From assembly GCF_027533645.1 (NCBI RefSeq), contig NZ_JAQAGY010000001.1, positions 248,001 through 312,000 of the forward strand: a stretch of DNA of 64,000 nucleotides, given 5' to 3'. This DNA is from Paenibacillus caseinilyticus (GTDB lineage: Bacteria; Bacillota; Bacilli; Paenibacillales; NBRC-103111). This document shows positions 33,495 through 41,285 of the stretch, piece by piece (position 1 is the stretch's first letter; every line of letters begins with the position of its first letter). Below the pieces are notes generated by a model. It saw only the letters and a list, made by a program, of their open reading frames with translations. It did not search any database and was not told where the DNA came from. Both the position numbers and the translations under genes were made by a program.

Positions 33495-35530
33495 GCTTTT
33501 CCCCCCATCGGCGCGAGCAGTTTCTCATCGCTCTGGTCTTCCCGCCCGCGTTTTTGATGCTGGAACCCCTTCAGCTTCGCAAGGTATTCCTGGACCACCT
33601 TCACGAAGGTGGCGTGAGACCAGGTCAGCGGGGAGACGGACATCGGCTCGCCCGTATACGGGTGAACCTGCTCGGCGAGAATGCCCGACGGCAGAGCATG
33701 GCTCATCGTCCAGCGGATGAGCTCCATCGCCGCTCCGAGCTCCTTCTCTCCTGTTGCGGTAGCGATGAGATACTCGGCGTACCACAGCGTACAGATGAAC
33801 CAGGGGTTGCCGGGTACCTGATTCACGTCCTTGGTCACCTGGTGGTAGTAGTCGTTGCTGTACCTCGCCAAGCCGCCTACGTTCGTCTTCACCCACAGCT
33901 TCTCGCGGATCGCTCCCATCGTTGCGGTGACCCTCGGATCGCCGGCTGGGAACAGGCCGAAGTCGAACACCGCATACATGCTGGCATCGAGCGTGAGATC
34001 CGGCTCGTACGTGTTAGCGTCATAATTCCAGACCAGGGACCGGATGAAGCGCTGCTCGCTTTCCGAATACATATGCTTCTCTGCCGCAAGCTTCACCTTC
34101 TCCGCCTGGTCGCGGTAGTACGCGCTGCGGGCCTTATCCTGAAAGTAGTCCGCGAAGTTCGCCGCAGCGAGCAGCCCCGCGTAGACGCTGGCTACCGTGA
34201 ACAAGTGAACGCCGTAGCGTTCCTCCCACAGGTCGTAAGACGGAAGCGGAAGCCCCGATGCATCCTGATACTTCGACATGAAGTCGGCCGCCGGAAGCAC
34301 GAGGTTGTCGTAATCATCGCGGGACTCGTCCAGCGTCCGGGCGAGCTTATGGTGATGCCACAAGGCGTAGATGACAAGCGCCGTCTCATCCTCCTGGATG
34401 GGCAGCTGCATTTGACCCCGCGCATCGATCCAAGGATGCCAGGATGACCCCGGCGACCCGTCCGGGTTATATTTGTGCAGGAGGTAGCCATCCGGCGAGA
34501 GGCCTTTTTTGCAGAATTGGAAGAACCTCTTCGTCAGCGCATGATAGCCCGAGCGGTCGAGCGCATGCGTAATCAGAGCCCCGTCGCGGGGCCACATATA
34601 CGAATACGTATCCTTATTGAACTTCATGATGTCGGAGTCGTTGGCGGCAATAATCGCCCCGCGGTTATCCGTGTTCGCCCTCACAATAAGCAGGCTGCGC
34701 TTGTAGAACGACGCCACGTCGGCATCGAGCAGCGACAAGTCGTGCCGGTCCATCGCCAGCCACTGCTGCCAGTGGTTGTACGTCCGCTGCAGCAGGGTAT
34801 GCGGGTTGACTTTGCGCACATCCTTCTCCAGCCGCTGAATATCCGCTGCGCTCCGTCCGAAGGCGATCCAGAACCAAGCCTCCTTCGTCCCGTTCCCCGG
34901 CACCTGCAGCTCCAGTTCCACCGTCCCGTCCACCGAGCCTTGGGCGATCGGGTTGCGTCCGAGCTTCCCGTCCTCCGCGTCCCGCCATGTCCCCTGGAGA
35001 TGGTTCATCTCCTTCTGTCCGGTCGCGAACGAAGAGACCCCGGCCTCCTTCCCTCCCCCGGCCGAGCAGGAGAGAGACAGATAGCGGTGCCCTTTATAAA
35101 AGACCAGCGACTTCAGCTCGGGATCGTAATAGACCGTATCCCCCACCCCATTGCCGTAGAGATGCAGGTCGAGGTGAAAATACAGCTTCACCGTCCGCTC
35201 CTCGCTCCGCCGGTTCTCGATAACCACCTTACGGATGAATACGTTCTCCTGTACGTCCACCCCGTCGCGGATCAGCAGCCCAAGCCCGAGACGGTCATGC
35301 GTGCACTTCACGTTCGTAATCAGCGACTCGTTGAGATAGCCGGCTTCTTTCTTCAGTTCGGGGTTGTCGATCCAGAAAAAGTCCTGGGCCGTCCATACCC
35401 CGAAGTGCGAGAGATGGTCCAGCGCCTGGTTCTCCTGACCCACATAAGGGTAGTACATATCGCGCATATTGTAGTTCGTATCGAAGTTCATTAGAATGTT
35501 GCCGTTGCCGATCGGCAGATCACGGGCCAC
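33491..35530 (-). CDS. GH15 family glucoamylase-like protein
   Basis: 679-aa enzyme with an N-terminal beta-sandwich (residues 1-270: GNGNILMNFDTNYNMRDMYYP) and a C-terminal alpha/alpha barrel typical of bacterial glucoamylases (about 290-650): TYSYMWPRDGALITHAL, SSWHPWIDARGQMQLPIQEDETALV, and ILAEQVHPYTGEPMSVSPLTWSHA with the catalytic Glu. No signal peptide, so probably intracellular, acting on maltooligosaccharides, dextrans or trehalose. Start codon is GTG with AAGGGG about 11 bases upstream. Overlaps the dehydrogenase gene by 4 bp. Confidence 0.92.
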   Translation of the reverse strand: MARDLPIGNGNILMNFDTNYNMRDMYYPYVGQENQALDHLSHFGVWTAQDFFWIDNPELKKEAGYLNESLITNVKCTHDRLGLGLLIRDGVDVQENVFIRKVVIENRRSEERTVKLYFHLDLHLYGNGVGDTVYYDPELKSLVFYKGHRYLSLSCSAGGGKEAGVSSFATGQKEMNHLQGTWRDAEDGKLGRNPIAQGSVDGTVELELQVPGNGTKEAWFWIAFGRSAADIQRLEKDVRKVNPHTLLQRTYNHWQQWLAMDRHDLSLLDADVASFYKRSLLIVRANTDNRGAIIAANDSDIMKFNKDTYSYMWPRDGALITHALDRSGYHALTKRFFQFCKKGLSPDGYLLHKYNPDGSPGSSWHPWIDARGQMQLPIQEDETALVIYALWHHHKLARTLDESRDDYDNLVLPAADFMSKYQDASGLPLPSYDLWEERYGVHLFTVASVYAGLLAAANFADYFQDKARSAYYRDQAEKVKLAAEKHMYSESEQRFIRSLVWNYDANTYEPDLTLDASMYAVFDFGLFPAGDPRVTATMGAIREKLWVKTNVGGLARYSNDYYHQVTKDVNQVPGNPWFICTLWYAEYLIATATGEKELGAAMELIRWTMSHALPSGILAEQVHPYTGEPMSVSPLTWSHATFVKVVQEYLAKLKGFQHQKRGREDQSDEKLLAPMGGKA

Positions 35531-35761
35531 TATGGTTCATCCCCTTCCTGTTCTTCCTACTTTCCCCTCAGATTCCACCCATTTATTCACTTATCTTCAA
35601 AAAACCGTCGCAAACCGTGCCATGATATGGTATACTCCTCGATGTGTGAAGACGCTTCACGCAGAGTCTCGATCATGCAAAAAAAGACCCGCCAGAAGGC
35701 CGGTCTTACACGATATGAACTGGTTTAGCCCTGATCTCTCAGGGCTGTCTACAGGGTTTGT

Positions 35762-36199
35762 TCATTTTCTCTTCCTCCCGTGCTTCACGAGCGTCATCCG
35801 GCGTGAATGGCGGAGCCAGGAATAGTACGCCTTCAGGTCGCGCAGCTGAATATCTTGGGATACGCGTCCAAGGAAGGTAACCACAATCATTTTGTGCAGG
35901 GGATTCCCCGCGATGTCCGTCTCCTCCTTCAATTCCACAAACTCCGCAACCATCACCAAATCTTCATCAATCAGGTATACATCTTTCTCGTTGGCATAAT
36001 AAGGCTGGATGTTGTCATTCTTCATTTTGTCCCATAAGAAGGAACAGATATGTTCAATTCCGCCTTGTTCCGTTTCTACGCGTTCTGTCCACCGGCTTAG
36101 CGCATGGCTCGTAATCACAATATCCGCCACTTTATAGCCATTGAATGGAACGTAGAACGGTTCGTAAGTACTCCATCGGTTCATGATCTTATCTCTCAT
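35762..36199 (-). CDS. Hypothetical protein, 145 aa, at the left edge of the agr-like island
   Basis: Not a family I recognise. Soluble, mixed alpha/beta, with SHALSRWTERVETEQGG at residues 31-47 and a basic tail (SWLRHSRRMTLVKHGRKRK). SHALxRWxERV resembles small endoribonuclease-like or phage-type housekeeping proteins, but this is weak. GC content is below that of its left-hand neighbours. GGGGGG sits before the ATG. Divergent from the XRE-LytTR gene, and its TTGACT -35 overlaps a LytTR-type repeat, so it may be controlled together with the island. Confidence 0.65.
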   Translation of the reverse strand: MRDKIMNRWSTYEPFYVPFNGYKVADIVITSHALSRWTERVETEQGGIEHICSFLWDKMKNDNIQPYYANEKDVYLIDEDLVMVAEFVELKEETDIAGNPLHKMIVVTFLGRVSQDIQLRDLKAYYSWLRHSRRMTLVKHGRKRK

Positions 36200-36239
36200 T
36201 AGTTGTCCCCCCTTTTTTTACACAAAGTATACTAGTTCT

Positions 36240-36290
36240 AATGTATTATTGATATTACAAACAGTCAAGACTTACTTCAGTACATTAAAG
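36240..36290 (-). promoter_or_regulatory. Promoter of the 145-aa gene with overlapping LytTR-type direct repeats
   Basis: Minus strand TTGACT (36268-36263), 17 bases, TACATT (36245-36240). On the plus strand ACAGTCAAG (36261-36269) and ACATTAAAG (36282-36290) are separated by 12 bases, the spacing and sequence of AgrA/ComE-type sites (ACAGTTAAG consensus: 8 of 9 and 7 of 9). Confidence 0.6.
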
Positions 36291-36330
36291 ATTTTTTTAT
36301 AAAGCTATTTCATTTCGAACGTTTGTCCGG

Positions 36331-36336
36331 TACAAT
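36331..36336 (+). promoter_or_regulatory. -10 box of the XRE-LytTR gene
   Basis: TACAAT 24 bases before the ATG at 36360, with a weak -35 (TTTCAT). The LytTR-type repeats end about 17 bases upstream of that -35, suitable for activation. Confidence 0.5.
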
Positions 36337-36359
36337 AGGACAGGAGAGGAGTGAACAGG

Positions 36360-37025
36360 ATGGGACAGCCTATTCCTGATTTCGGTAAATTCTTAGAGGG
36401 TCTTAGAGGTTCCATGTCTTTAAGGGAAGCAGCCAGAAAAAGCGGATTGTCGCACGCGTACATACGAGACCTTGAACTGGAACGCAACCGATCGACTAAC
36501 GACAAAATTACGCCGTCGCCGGACACGCTCCAAAAGCTCTCCGCCGCTTACGGATATCCCTATACGGAACTCATGATCAAAGCAGGACACCTGATGAGCG
36601 ATGATGTCGCCCCAGTGGTAACTCGGAGCTATCCGGACCTTGACCTCACCCAAGTTTACTTTATCGAAATCGGCATGAAAGAAATTACGTACCACACGGA
36701 CGCCGACCGATTAGCCTGGAGCATCGACTCCCTGCTGGATTTCAGCACATTCTTGGATACCCTCGATGAACACGGTTTCAAAAAAATGGATGCGGACCTC
36801 TACGTGAACCTGCACCATATCCGCCATTACGACGAACGCAAAGGCAAGCTGTTCTTCGATGAAGAAGGCAAAGGAGTCTTTGTCACCATCTCGGCGATCC
36901 GCCAGCGGAAGTACCACGACCTCATCAACCGTTACACAGCCAACAATACCCAGCGCAGCCTGGAATTCACATTCGGCAAAGCCGGCAAGAAAGCTTCCTT
37001 CACAACAGCAGAGAAAAACATATAA
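36360..37025 (+). CDS. XRE-type HTH protein with LytTR-like C-terminal domain
   Basis: 221-aa regulator. Residues 9-77 are an XRE helix-turn-helix (FLEGLRGSMSLREAARKSG, SHAYIRDLEL). Residues about 97-190 resemble a LytTR domain: QVYFIEIGMKEITYHT, FSTFLDTLDEHGFKKMDADLYVN, then LHHIRHYDERKGKLFFDE. This part aligns by eye with the N-terminus of the LytTR-GGDEF-EAL protein at the other end of the island (shared EI..HT, GF...D, VN..H....YD.RKG). No receiver domain. AGGAGAGG lies 10 bases before the ATG. It leads a likely operon with three membrane-protein genes and a CPBP protease. Confidence 0.82.
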   Translation: MGQPIPDFGKFLEGLRGSMSLREAARKSGLSHAYIRDLELERNRSTNDKITPSPDTLQKLSAAYGYPYTELMIKAGHLMSDDVAPVVTRSYPDLDLTQVYFIEIGMKEITYHTDADRLAWSIDSLLDFSTFLDTLDEHGFKKMDADLYVNLHHIRHYDERKGKLFFDEEGKGVFVTISAIRQRKYHDLINRYTANNTQRSLEFTFGKAGKKASFTTAEKNI

Positions 37026-37064
37026 ATCAAAAGGGATAGGTGCTTGCAGCAAGGAGTTAAGGAA

Positions 37065-37721
37065 ATGATAGGTGTTGCATTGTTTTATTCCGGGTTTTAT
37101 CTAATTTTATGGACACTTCTGCTTTCTTTGGGGCTCGCTTTGTTTCGATTGCGCATTGCTTCGTTCATAGCTCCCCTTATGATCTCCGTGCTTCCATTGT
37201 CCTTCATCTCCGTGCTTCTACAATTACTTGACAAAGCCTACCTCACATCCATCATTCAGCCCGTCGGCGCAGTTCTCTGCTACGGGCTTATTTTTCGTTT
37301 TCGATGGTGGCACTCCATCCTCATGGTTGTTCTGTACTATCCTATTAATATCTTTTTTGAACTATTCTTTAATTTTGTAATGACCAGCTTCTTATGGGAT
37401 CGCGTAGTTCATCATATGGTCAAAGATGACCTTGTTTCCGTGGGCGTCCTTCTTCTTATTGGGAATTTTATGTTGATTTGGTTTTTACAGCGATATAGAC
37501 TAGGATTCACTTTTATTGAGGTCCCCCCCTCCCATGCACGCTTTAAGAAATTCTCGGACCAGATGCTGGCTTTCTTGCTTGCTGCTTTCGCTATCTTTGG
37601 AATTGTTGGCTTCGCTATGTATTTCCTGAATACTTTCGTAATGATTTTTATTGGGTTCGCATTAACCTTAGTTTGGCTGTGGATTATTCGATTAGCTTAC
37701 CGAGCGGAGATTATGGACTGA
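37065..37721 (+). CDS. Polytopic membrane protein, receptor-like paralogue 1
   Basis: 218-aa, about six hydrophobic segments, nothing soluble. It shares length, topology and the motif RYRLGFTFIEV (residues about 145-155) with the next two genes and with the 245-aa protein upstream of agrB. These resemble the N-terminal membrane sensor part of AgrC/GHKL-type histidine kinases (fifth TM, then basic RxRLGFxF) but stop without a kinase domain. GC content drops to the low forties. Start ATG at 37065 with AAGGAGTTAAGG upstream. Function as peptide receptor is inference. Confidence 0.7.
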   Translation: MIGVALFYSGFYLILWTLLLSLGLALFRLRIASFIAPLMISVLPLSFISVLLQLLDKAYLTSIIQPVGAVLCYGLIFRFRWWHSILMVVLYYPINIFFELFFNFVMTSFLWDRVVHHMVKDDLVSVGVLLLIGNFMLIWFLQRYRLGFTFIEVPPSHARFKKFSDQMLAFLLAAFAIFGIVGFAMYFLNTFVMIFIGFALTLVWLWIIRLAYRAEIMD

Positions 37722-37733
37722 GGAGGATCTAGG

Positions 37734-38375
37734 TTGGCGTTGGAGTCTTCGTGGATATTTATAGTGGCTTTTCTGTTCTATTGGCCTACAGCATTCACTT
37801 TATCCTTGGTGTTATTCAGACAACAAGTAAAACCATACCTATCAAACATTGTAATTTCTTCCCTGATTATGGCTAATATCACATACATCGTACAGTCAGG
37901 ACAAATTCCTCTGGGAATTGCCGTAGTACAGCCACTTGTTACTTTACTCTGTTTTTGGCGCATCTTTAGAATAAAATTCACCCATTCTCTTATCGTATTC
38001 GTATCATATTATGTGTTCAATTTTTTCGCCGAAGTTATTTTTTATATTTTTCTAAGCCAACTTACTGACAGCTCTTTTATCATTCTGGCAAGGGACAGCG
38101 TGCTTCCTCCCTTCTTGTTCCTAACCATTGTGAATATTATTACTGCGTCCGTCTTGCATAAATACCGTCTAGGATTCTCTTTCATTTCATTTTATACGAG
38201 GAAAAGTAACATTTCTCATTTACTCCCCATTACAATTGCTTGTCTGTTAAGTGTATGTACAGCTACCGCGTCACTTTTTTTATCACATAAAACAGTTATT
38301 CCTTCTGTATCAATCGTATTTGTGACCATCGGTTTTATTCTATACCAGTTCTATAGGAAAGAGATGTCAGAGTAA
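37734..38375 (+). CDS. Polytopic membrane protein, receptor-like paralogue 2
   Basis: 213-aa membrane protein, six or seven TM. TTG start, with AGGAGG exactly 7 bases upstream, 12 bases after the previous stop, so an operon member. Shares LVLFRQQVKPYLSNI near the N-terminus and KYRLGFSFISF near residue 145 with its paralogues. No catalytic motif. AT-rich. Confidence 0.7.
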   Translation: MALESSWIFIVAFLFYWPTAFTLSLVLFRQQVKPYLSNIVISSLIMANITYIVQSGQIPLGIAVVQPLVTLLCFWRIFRIKFTHSLIVFVSYYVFNFFAEVIFYIFLSQLTDSSFIILARDSVLPPFLFLTIVNIITASVLHKYRLGFSFISFYTRKSNISHLLPITIACLLSVCTATASLFLSHKTVIPSVSIVFVTIGFILYQFYRKEMSE

Positions 38376-38403
38376 CTATGCTAATGTTAAAAGGAGAGAT
38401 TTT

Positions 38404-39051
38404 TTGAAAATAGTAATTCATTCTGTTATTAATATCCTTATCTTATGGCCATCGCTGTTTATATTAGGACTATCCCTATTCAGGCAAAAAGTAAATCCCT
38501 ATTATAAAAGTATTTTTATCAGTACCCTTGTTATGTCCACAGTCTCTCTCATCGTTCATAACACGTTCTTAGAGCCGGCTATGACACTAATTCAACCTAT
38601 CTTTTTAATTCTCTGCTTTTATTTGATATTACGCTTGAGTTTACTGCACTCCACCATTATTTGTGTTACTATTTATATTTTCTCAGCCTTCGTGGAACTG
38701 ACATTAATGGCTCTTCTAAGTAATATGAATTGGGACCGTTTTTTGCAAGGCATGCAAGAATATAACTATATACAAGGTACTACAATAGGCTTGTTGAATT
38801 ATTTGGTTGCATGGCTGCTCCATAAGACAAGACTTGGCTTTACATTTATCCATGTCCGGCAAAGACATGTCGGCCCCTCAAATGCCAATTCTCAAATAAG
38901 CTATATTCTGGTCCCAGCTTTCTTCTACATGGCCGCATTAAGTATGGTAATATTCCACCTTGATCAGTTTCTTTTGATCAATTTAGCATTTCTTGTTGTA
39001 GCTCTACTCTATCTTTTGATTTGGATGTATAAGAGGGAAAGAAACGACTAG
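38404..39051 (+). CDS. Polytopic membrane protein, receptor-like paralogue 3
   Basis: 215-aa paralogue with LSLFRQKVNPYYKSIFISTL close to the corresponding stretch of paralogue 2 (LFRQQVKPYLSNIV) and KTRLGFTFIHVRQRH near residue 142. TTG start with AAGGAGAG 6 bases upstream. Hydrophobic throughout, AT-rich. The pair 2-3 looks like a recent duplication. Confidence 0.7.
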   Translation: MKIVIHSVINILILWPSLFILGLSLFRQKVNPYYKSIFISTLVMSTVSLIVHNTFLEPAMTLIQPIFLILCFYLILRLSLLHSTIICVTIYIFSAFVELTLMALLSNMNWDRFLQGMQEYNYIQGTTIGLLNYLVAWLLHKTRLGFTFIHVRQRHVGPSNANSQISYILVPAFFYMAALSMVIFHLDQFLLINLAFLVVALLYLLIWMYKRERND

Positions 39052-39083
39052 TGGAATAAATAAATTTATTTGAGGATAGACAA

Positions 39084-39674
39084 ATGAGTGCTAATAAGAA
39101 ATATGTGTTACTCACGGGGTTTTATATAAGTTTTAATTTGCTTGGAAATAATATTTCACTATCGAATAAATATATTATCACTTTGGGACCGCTTATTTTT
39201 TTGGTATTTACATTGTACTTGCTGAGCGACCTTTGGATATCTTACGACTTAAATTTACTTAAAAACAAAACTCTCTATACGCAGGGTTATCTAGCTTTAC
39301 AAAATATTCTTATTATTCAAGCAGTAGGAACTTTAATAATTGGCTCATCTACTACCGAGACGGAGAACCTCTTAACACAATATCCGATTATAACAATACA
39401 CCTACTTTTGGTAGCCCCCATTGTCGAGGAGATTATCTTCAGGAAGATAATATTTACTACATTACTCCAATGCACTAATTTCCACTTTGCAGCACTGGGC
39501 TCATCAGTTCTTTATGCAATACTTCATTTTAATACTTATCGGTTGATACCTTACCTACTTATTGGCTATATTTTTTGTTGGTTGTACCACAAGACGCATG
39601 CTCTAGCATCCACAATTTTTGTACATGCTTCAATAAATGTTATTACAATCATCGTTTATAGCATTAAAAACTGA
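39084..39674 (+). CDS. CPBP-family intramembrane metalloprotease
   Basis: 196-aa membrane protease of the Abi/CAAX-CPBP type. Catalytic motifs: APIVEEIIFRKIIF (EExxxR), AILHFN (FxxxH-like) and FVHASINVI (HxxxN). About six TM. In peptide loci these enzymes process leaders or confer immunity to bacteriocins; here a role in AgrD maturation or immunity is possible because the gene stands three genes before agrD. GAGGA precedes the ATG by 7 bases. AT-rich. Confidence 0.85.
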   Translation: MSANKKYVLLTGFYISFNLLGNNISLSNKYIITLGPLIFLVFTLYLLSDLWISYDLNLLKNKTLYTQGYLALQNILIIQAVGTLIIGSSTTETENLLTQYPIITIHLLLVAPIVEEIIFRKIIFTTLLQCTNFHFAALGSSVLYAILHFNTYRLIPYLLIGYIFCWLYHKTHALASTIFVHASINVITIIVYSIKN

Positions 39675-39791
39675 TTTACTATCTGAGCCTTCAATTTTCG
39701 ACAAAAAAACTTGTCTGAGACTAGAAAGTATATTAAACTTGAATTTAATGTAATTCATAGTAAATGACCACGTACATACCTATATCTTTGT

Positions 39792-39797
39792 TATAAT
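39792..39797 (+). promoter_or_regulatory. Internal promoter for the agr-like part
   Basis: TGTTATAAT extended -10 in a 164-bp intergenic gap; no clear -35. It would drive the receptor-like gene, agrB, agrD and perhaps the GGDEF-EAL gene. Confidence 0.5.
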
Positions 39798-39837
39798 TTA
39801 TGAATACAATTTCTACAAACAGGGGAGCCAAATTCAT

Positions 39838-40575
39838 ATGGGCTTTGCAATAAATGTTTTTTTCGGGACGATTGAATTTGTGGCACTAATTGCATTAGCC
39901 TTATCAATGTTCCGCTTTCAGTTTTATTATTATTTACCCAAAATAATAGGAATTGCATTTCTGATGTCTTTTGTATCTTTCTTTTTTCGAGATATACCTC
40001 AAATGGGTATATTCGCTATCCTAACAGCTCTTTCCATTGAAGTCATACTCATAATGATTGTATATAGGATTCCTTTCTTTTATTCACTTCTTGTTAGCTT
40101 TTGTGGTTATACTGCCGGGTTATTGATTGAATTAGCCGTTGTTTTTAGTGGGAAGTCCATGAACTTATTTGATGAAAAGCAGATACAAGAATCAGATTTA
40201 ACACTTACCATGATTCAATGTATTACTGCTTTACTAATCTGGGCAATAATTTACTTTTTACAACAACGAAAGATTGGCTTTCTCTTTAAAACAAAAAATT
40301 TATCCTCAAAGACCGCACTTAAAGGCTACAACTTCTTAATTGCCTCTATATTAATTCTTGGATTAATATTGGCTCAAATTGAATTGATATCTTTTTACAA
40401 TAATAAATCTATAAGTATGGTGATTATTAGTATATTGGCAGTTACGTTTTTAATAGGTATTTTATTGGCATATAAACATAATAAAAACATTATTAGAGAA
40501 ACTTACGAGAGGCCGGTAAAAGATGAATTGGATCGATCGATGCGCAATGAAATGCGTAGAAACAATTCGAAATAA
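39838..40575 (+). CDS. AgrC-like sensor membrane domain without kinase, paralogue 4
   Basis: 245-aa polytopic membrane protein directly upstream of, and overlapping by 53 bp, agrB. The membrane part ends with QQRKIGFLFKTKN (near residue 145), the same RxxxGFxF motif as the three paralogues, then two further TM segments and a basic tail ERPVKDELDRSMRNEMRR. In ordinary agr loci AgrC lies next to agrBD and carries a GHKL kinase; none is encoded here. About one-third GC. GGGGAG precedes the ATG by about 11 bases. Confidence 0.72.
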   Translation: MGFAINVFFGTIEFVALIALALSMFRFQFYYYLPKIIGIAFLMSFVSFFFRDIPQMGIFAILTALSIEVILIMIVYRIPFFYSLLVSFCGYTAGLLIELAVVFSGKSMNLFDEKQIQESDLTLTMIQCITALLIWAIIYFLQQRKIGFLFKTKNLSSKTALKGYNFLIASILILGLILAQIELISFYNNKSISMVIISILAVTFLIGILLAYKHNKNIIRETYERPVKDELDRSMRNEMRRNNSK

Positions 40576-41104
40576 TTACGAGGAAGCGGCTTCTGAAAAG
40601 GTTTTATTTTATGCCCTTAGCTTACTAATTAACACTGTTATTTCTATCATCTCTGTTTTGTTAGTTTCATATTTAACTAACCATTTTATCGAAGCGATCA
40701 TTGCGATTATTTGTTTCTTAGTTTTAAGAAATATAAGTGGGGGGTTCCATTTAAACTCCTCACTTTCCTGTTGTATATTTACCATAATTATACTAATCTT
40801 TTCAATTCACATAAACATTTCCTTTTATTACGTTGGTATTATATTAAATATAATTAGCTTAATAATAGTTATACATAACGCTCCAAGAGGTTTAGAAAAC
40901 GTCTCCCGATTAAATCCAAAATACTATATTATTCTCAAATTAATTACTATCACATTCTTATCAATAAATTTTTTTTTTGAATCATCGTTGCTATCTGTTA
41001 TTTTCTTTGTCCAATCACTTACTCTAACTAACACAGGTTACTTGCTAGTTGCTTCTTTGGAAAGGAGATGGGACAATGAAAAGAAACATTGCAAAGATCG
41101 CTAG
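40523..41104 (+). CDS. agrB: AgrB-like autoinducer peptide-processing protease
   Basis: 193-aa membrane cysteine endopeptidase. The catalytic His and Cys stand seven residues apart in RNISGGFHLNSSLSC (His76, Cys83), as in AgrB of Staphylococcus (His77, Cys84), and the surrounding R-x-GG is conserved. The rest is hydrophobic (about five TM). It cleaves and cyclises the AgrD-type peptide encoded 29 bp into its own 3' end. GAGAGG lies 10 bases before the ATG. GC about 31 percent by eye, the lowest in the window. No nearby kinase or AgrA receiver. Confidence 0.9.
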   Translation: MNWIDRCAMKCVETIRNNYEEAASEKVLFYALSLLINTVISIISVLLVSYLTNHFIEAIIAIICFLVLRNISGGFHLNSSLSCCIFTIIILIFSIHINISFYYVGIILNIISLIIVIHNAPRGLENVSRLNPKYYIILKLITITFLSINFFFESSLLSVIFFVQSLTLTNTGYLLVASLERRWDNEKKHCKDR

Positions 41105-41198
41105 TATAGTACTTACAATTATTGCTTCCATGTTTGCTTATACAAATTCAATATTTGTTCACCGCCCCGAAACCCCGGAGGAACTCCTCAAAAAGTAA
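41076..41198 (+). CDS. agrD: AgrD-like cyclic lactone autoinducer peptide precursor
   Basis: 40-aa precursor overlapping the end of agrB, with AAAGGAG 8 bases before the ATG. It has an N-terminal amphipathic leader (KRNIAKIASIVLTIIASMFA), a variable core TNSIFVHR and the conserved acidic C-terminal recognition tail PETPEELLKK. There is no Cys; Ser25 is the likely nucleophile, so a lactone rather than thiolactone ring, with SIFVH (residues 25-29) as the probable macrocycle. The first 28 codons are AT-rich, the last 12 are GC-rich (CAC CGC CCC ... CTC CTC), so the gene is a mosaic. Prediction of the mature peptide is inference. Confidence 0.85.
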   Translation: MKRNIAKIASIVLTIIASMFAYTNSIFVHRPETPEELLKK

Positions 41199-41279
41199 GT
41201 ACGCCATACATATAGCATACGGATCACCAGGCTGATCGGCTGGGTAGCCGGCAGCCTAATCCTTCTCCTATGGAGCTGA
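41199..41279 (+). other. In-frame continuation after the agrD stop, with hairpin
   Basis: The agrD frame stays open for 26 more sense codons after TAA, ending in a TM-like ITRLIGWVAGSLILLLWS and TGA. No ATG, GTG or TTG start with a ribosome binding site. The same bases form a 10-bp GC hairpin (GGCTG-AT-CGGCT / AGCCG-G-CAGCC, 41230-41256) that could attenuate read-through into the GGDEF-EAL gene. A gene remnant or a folded leader are both possible. Confidence 0.45.
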
Positions 41280-41285
41280 AAAGAA

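Noticed and set aside
36200-41200. Prophage or integrative element
   Set aside because: AT-rich and probably acquired, but no integrase, tRNA junction or direct repeat ends were seen.
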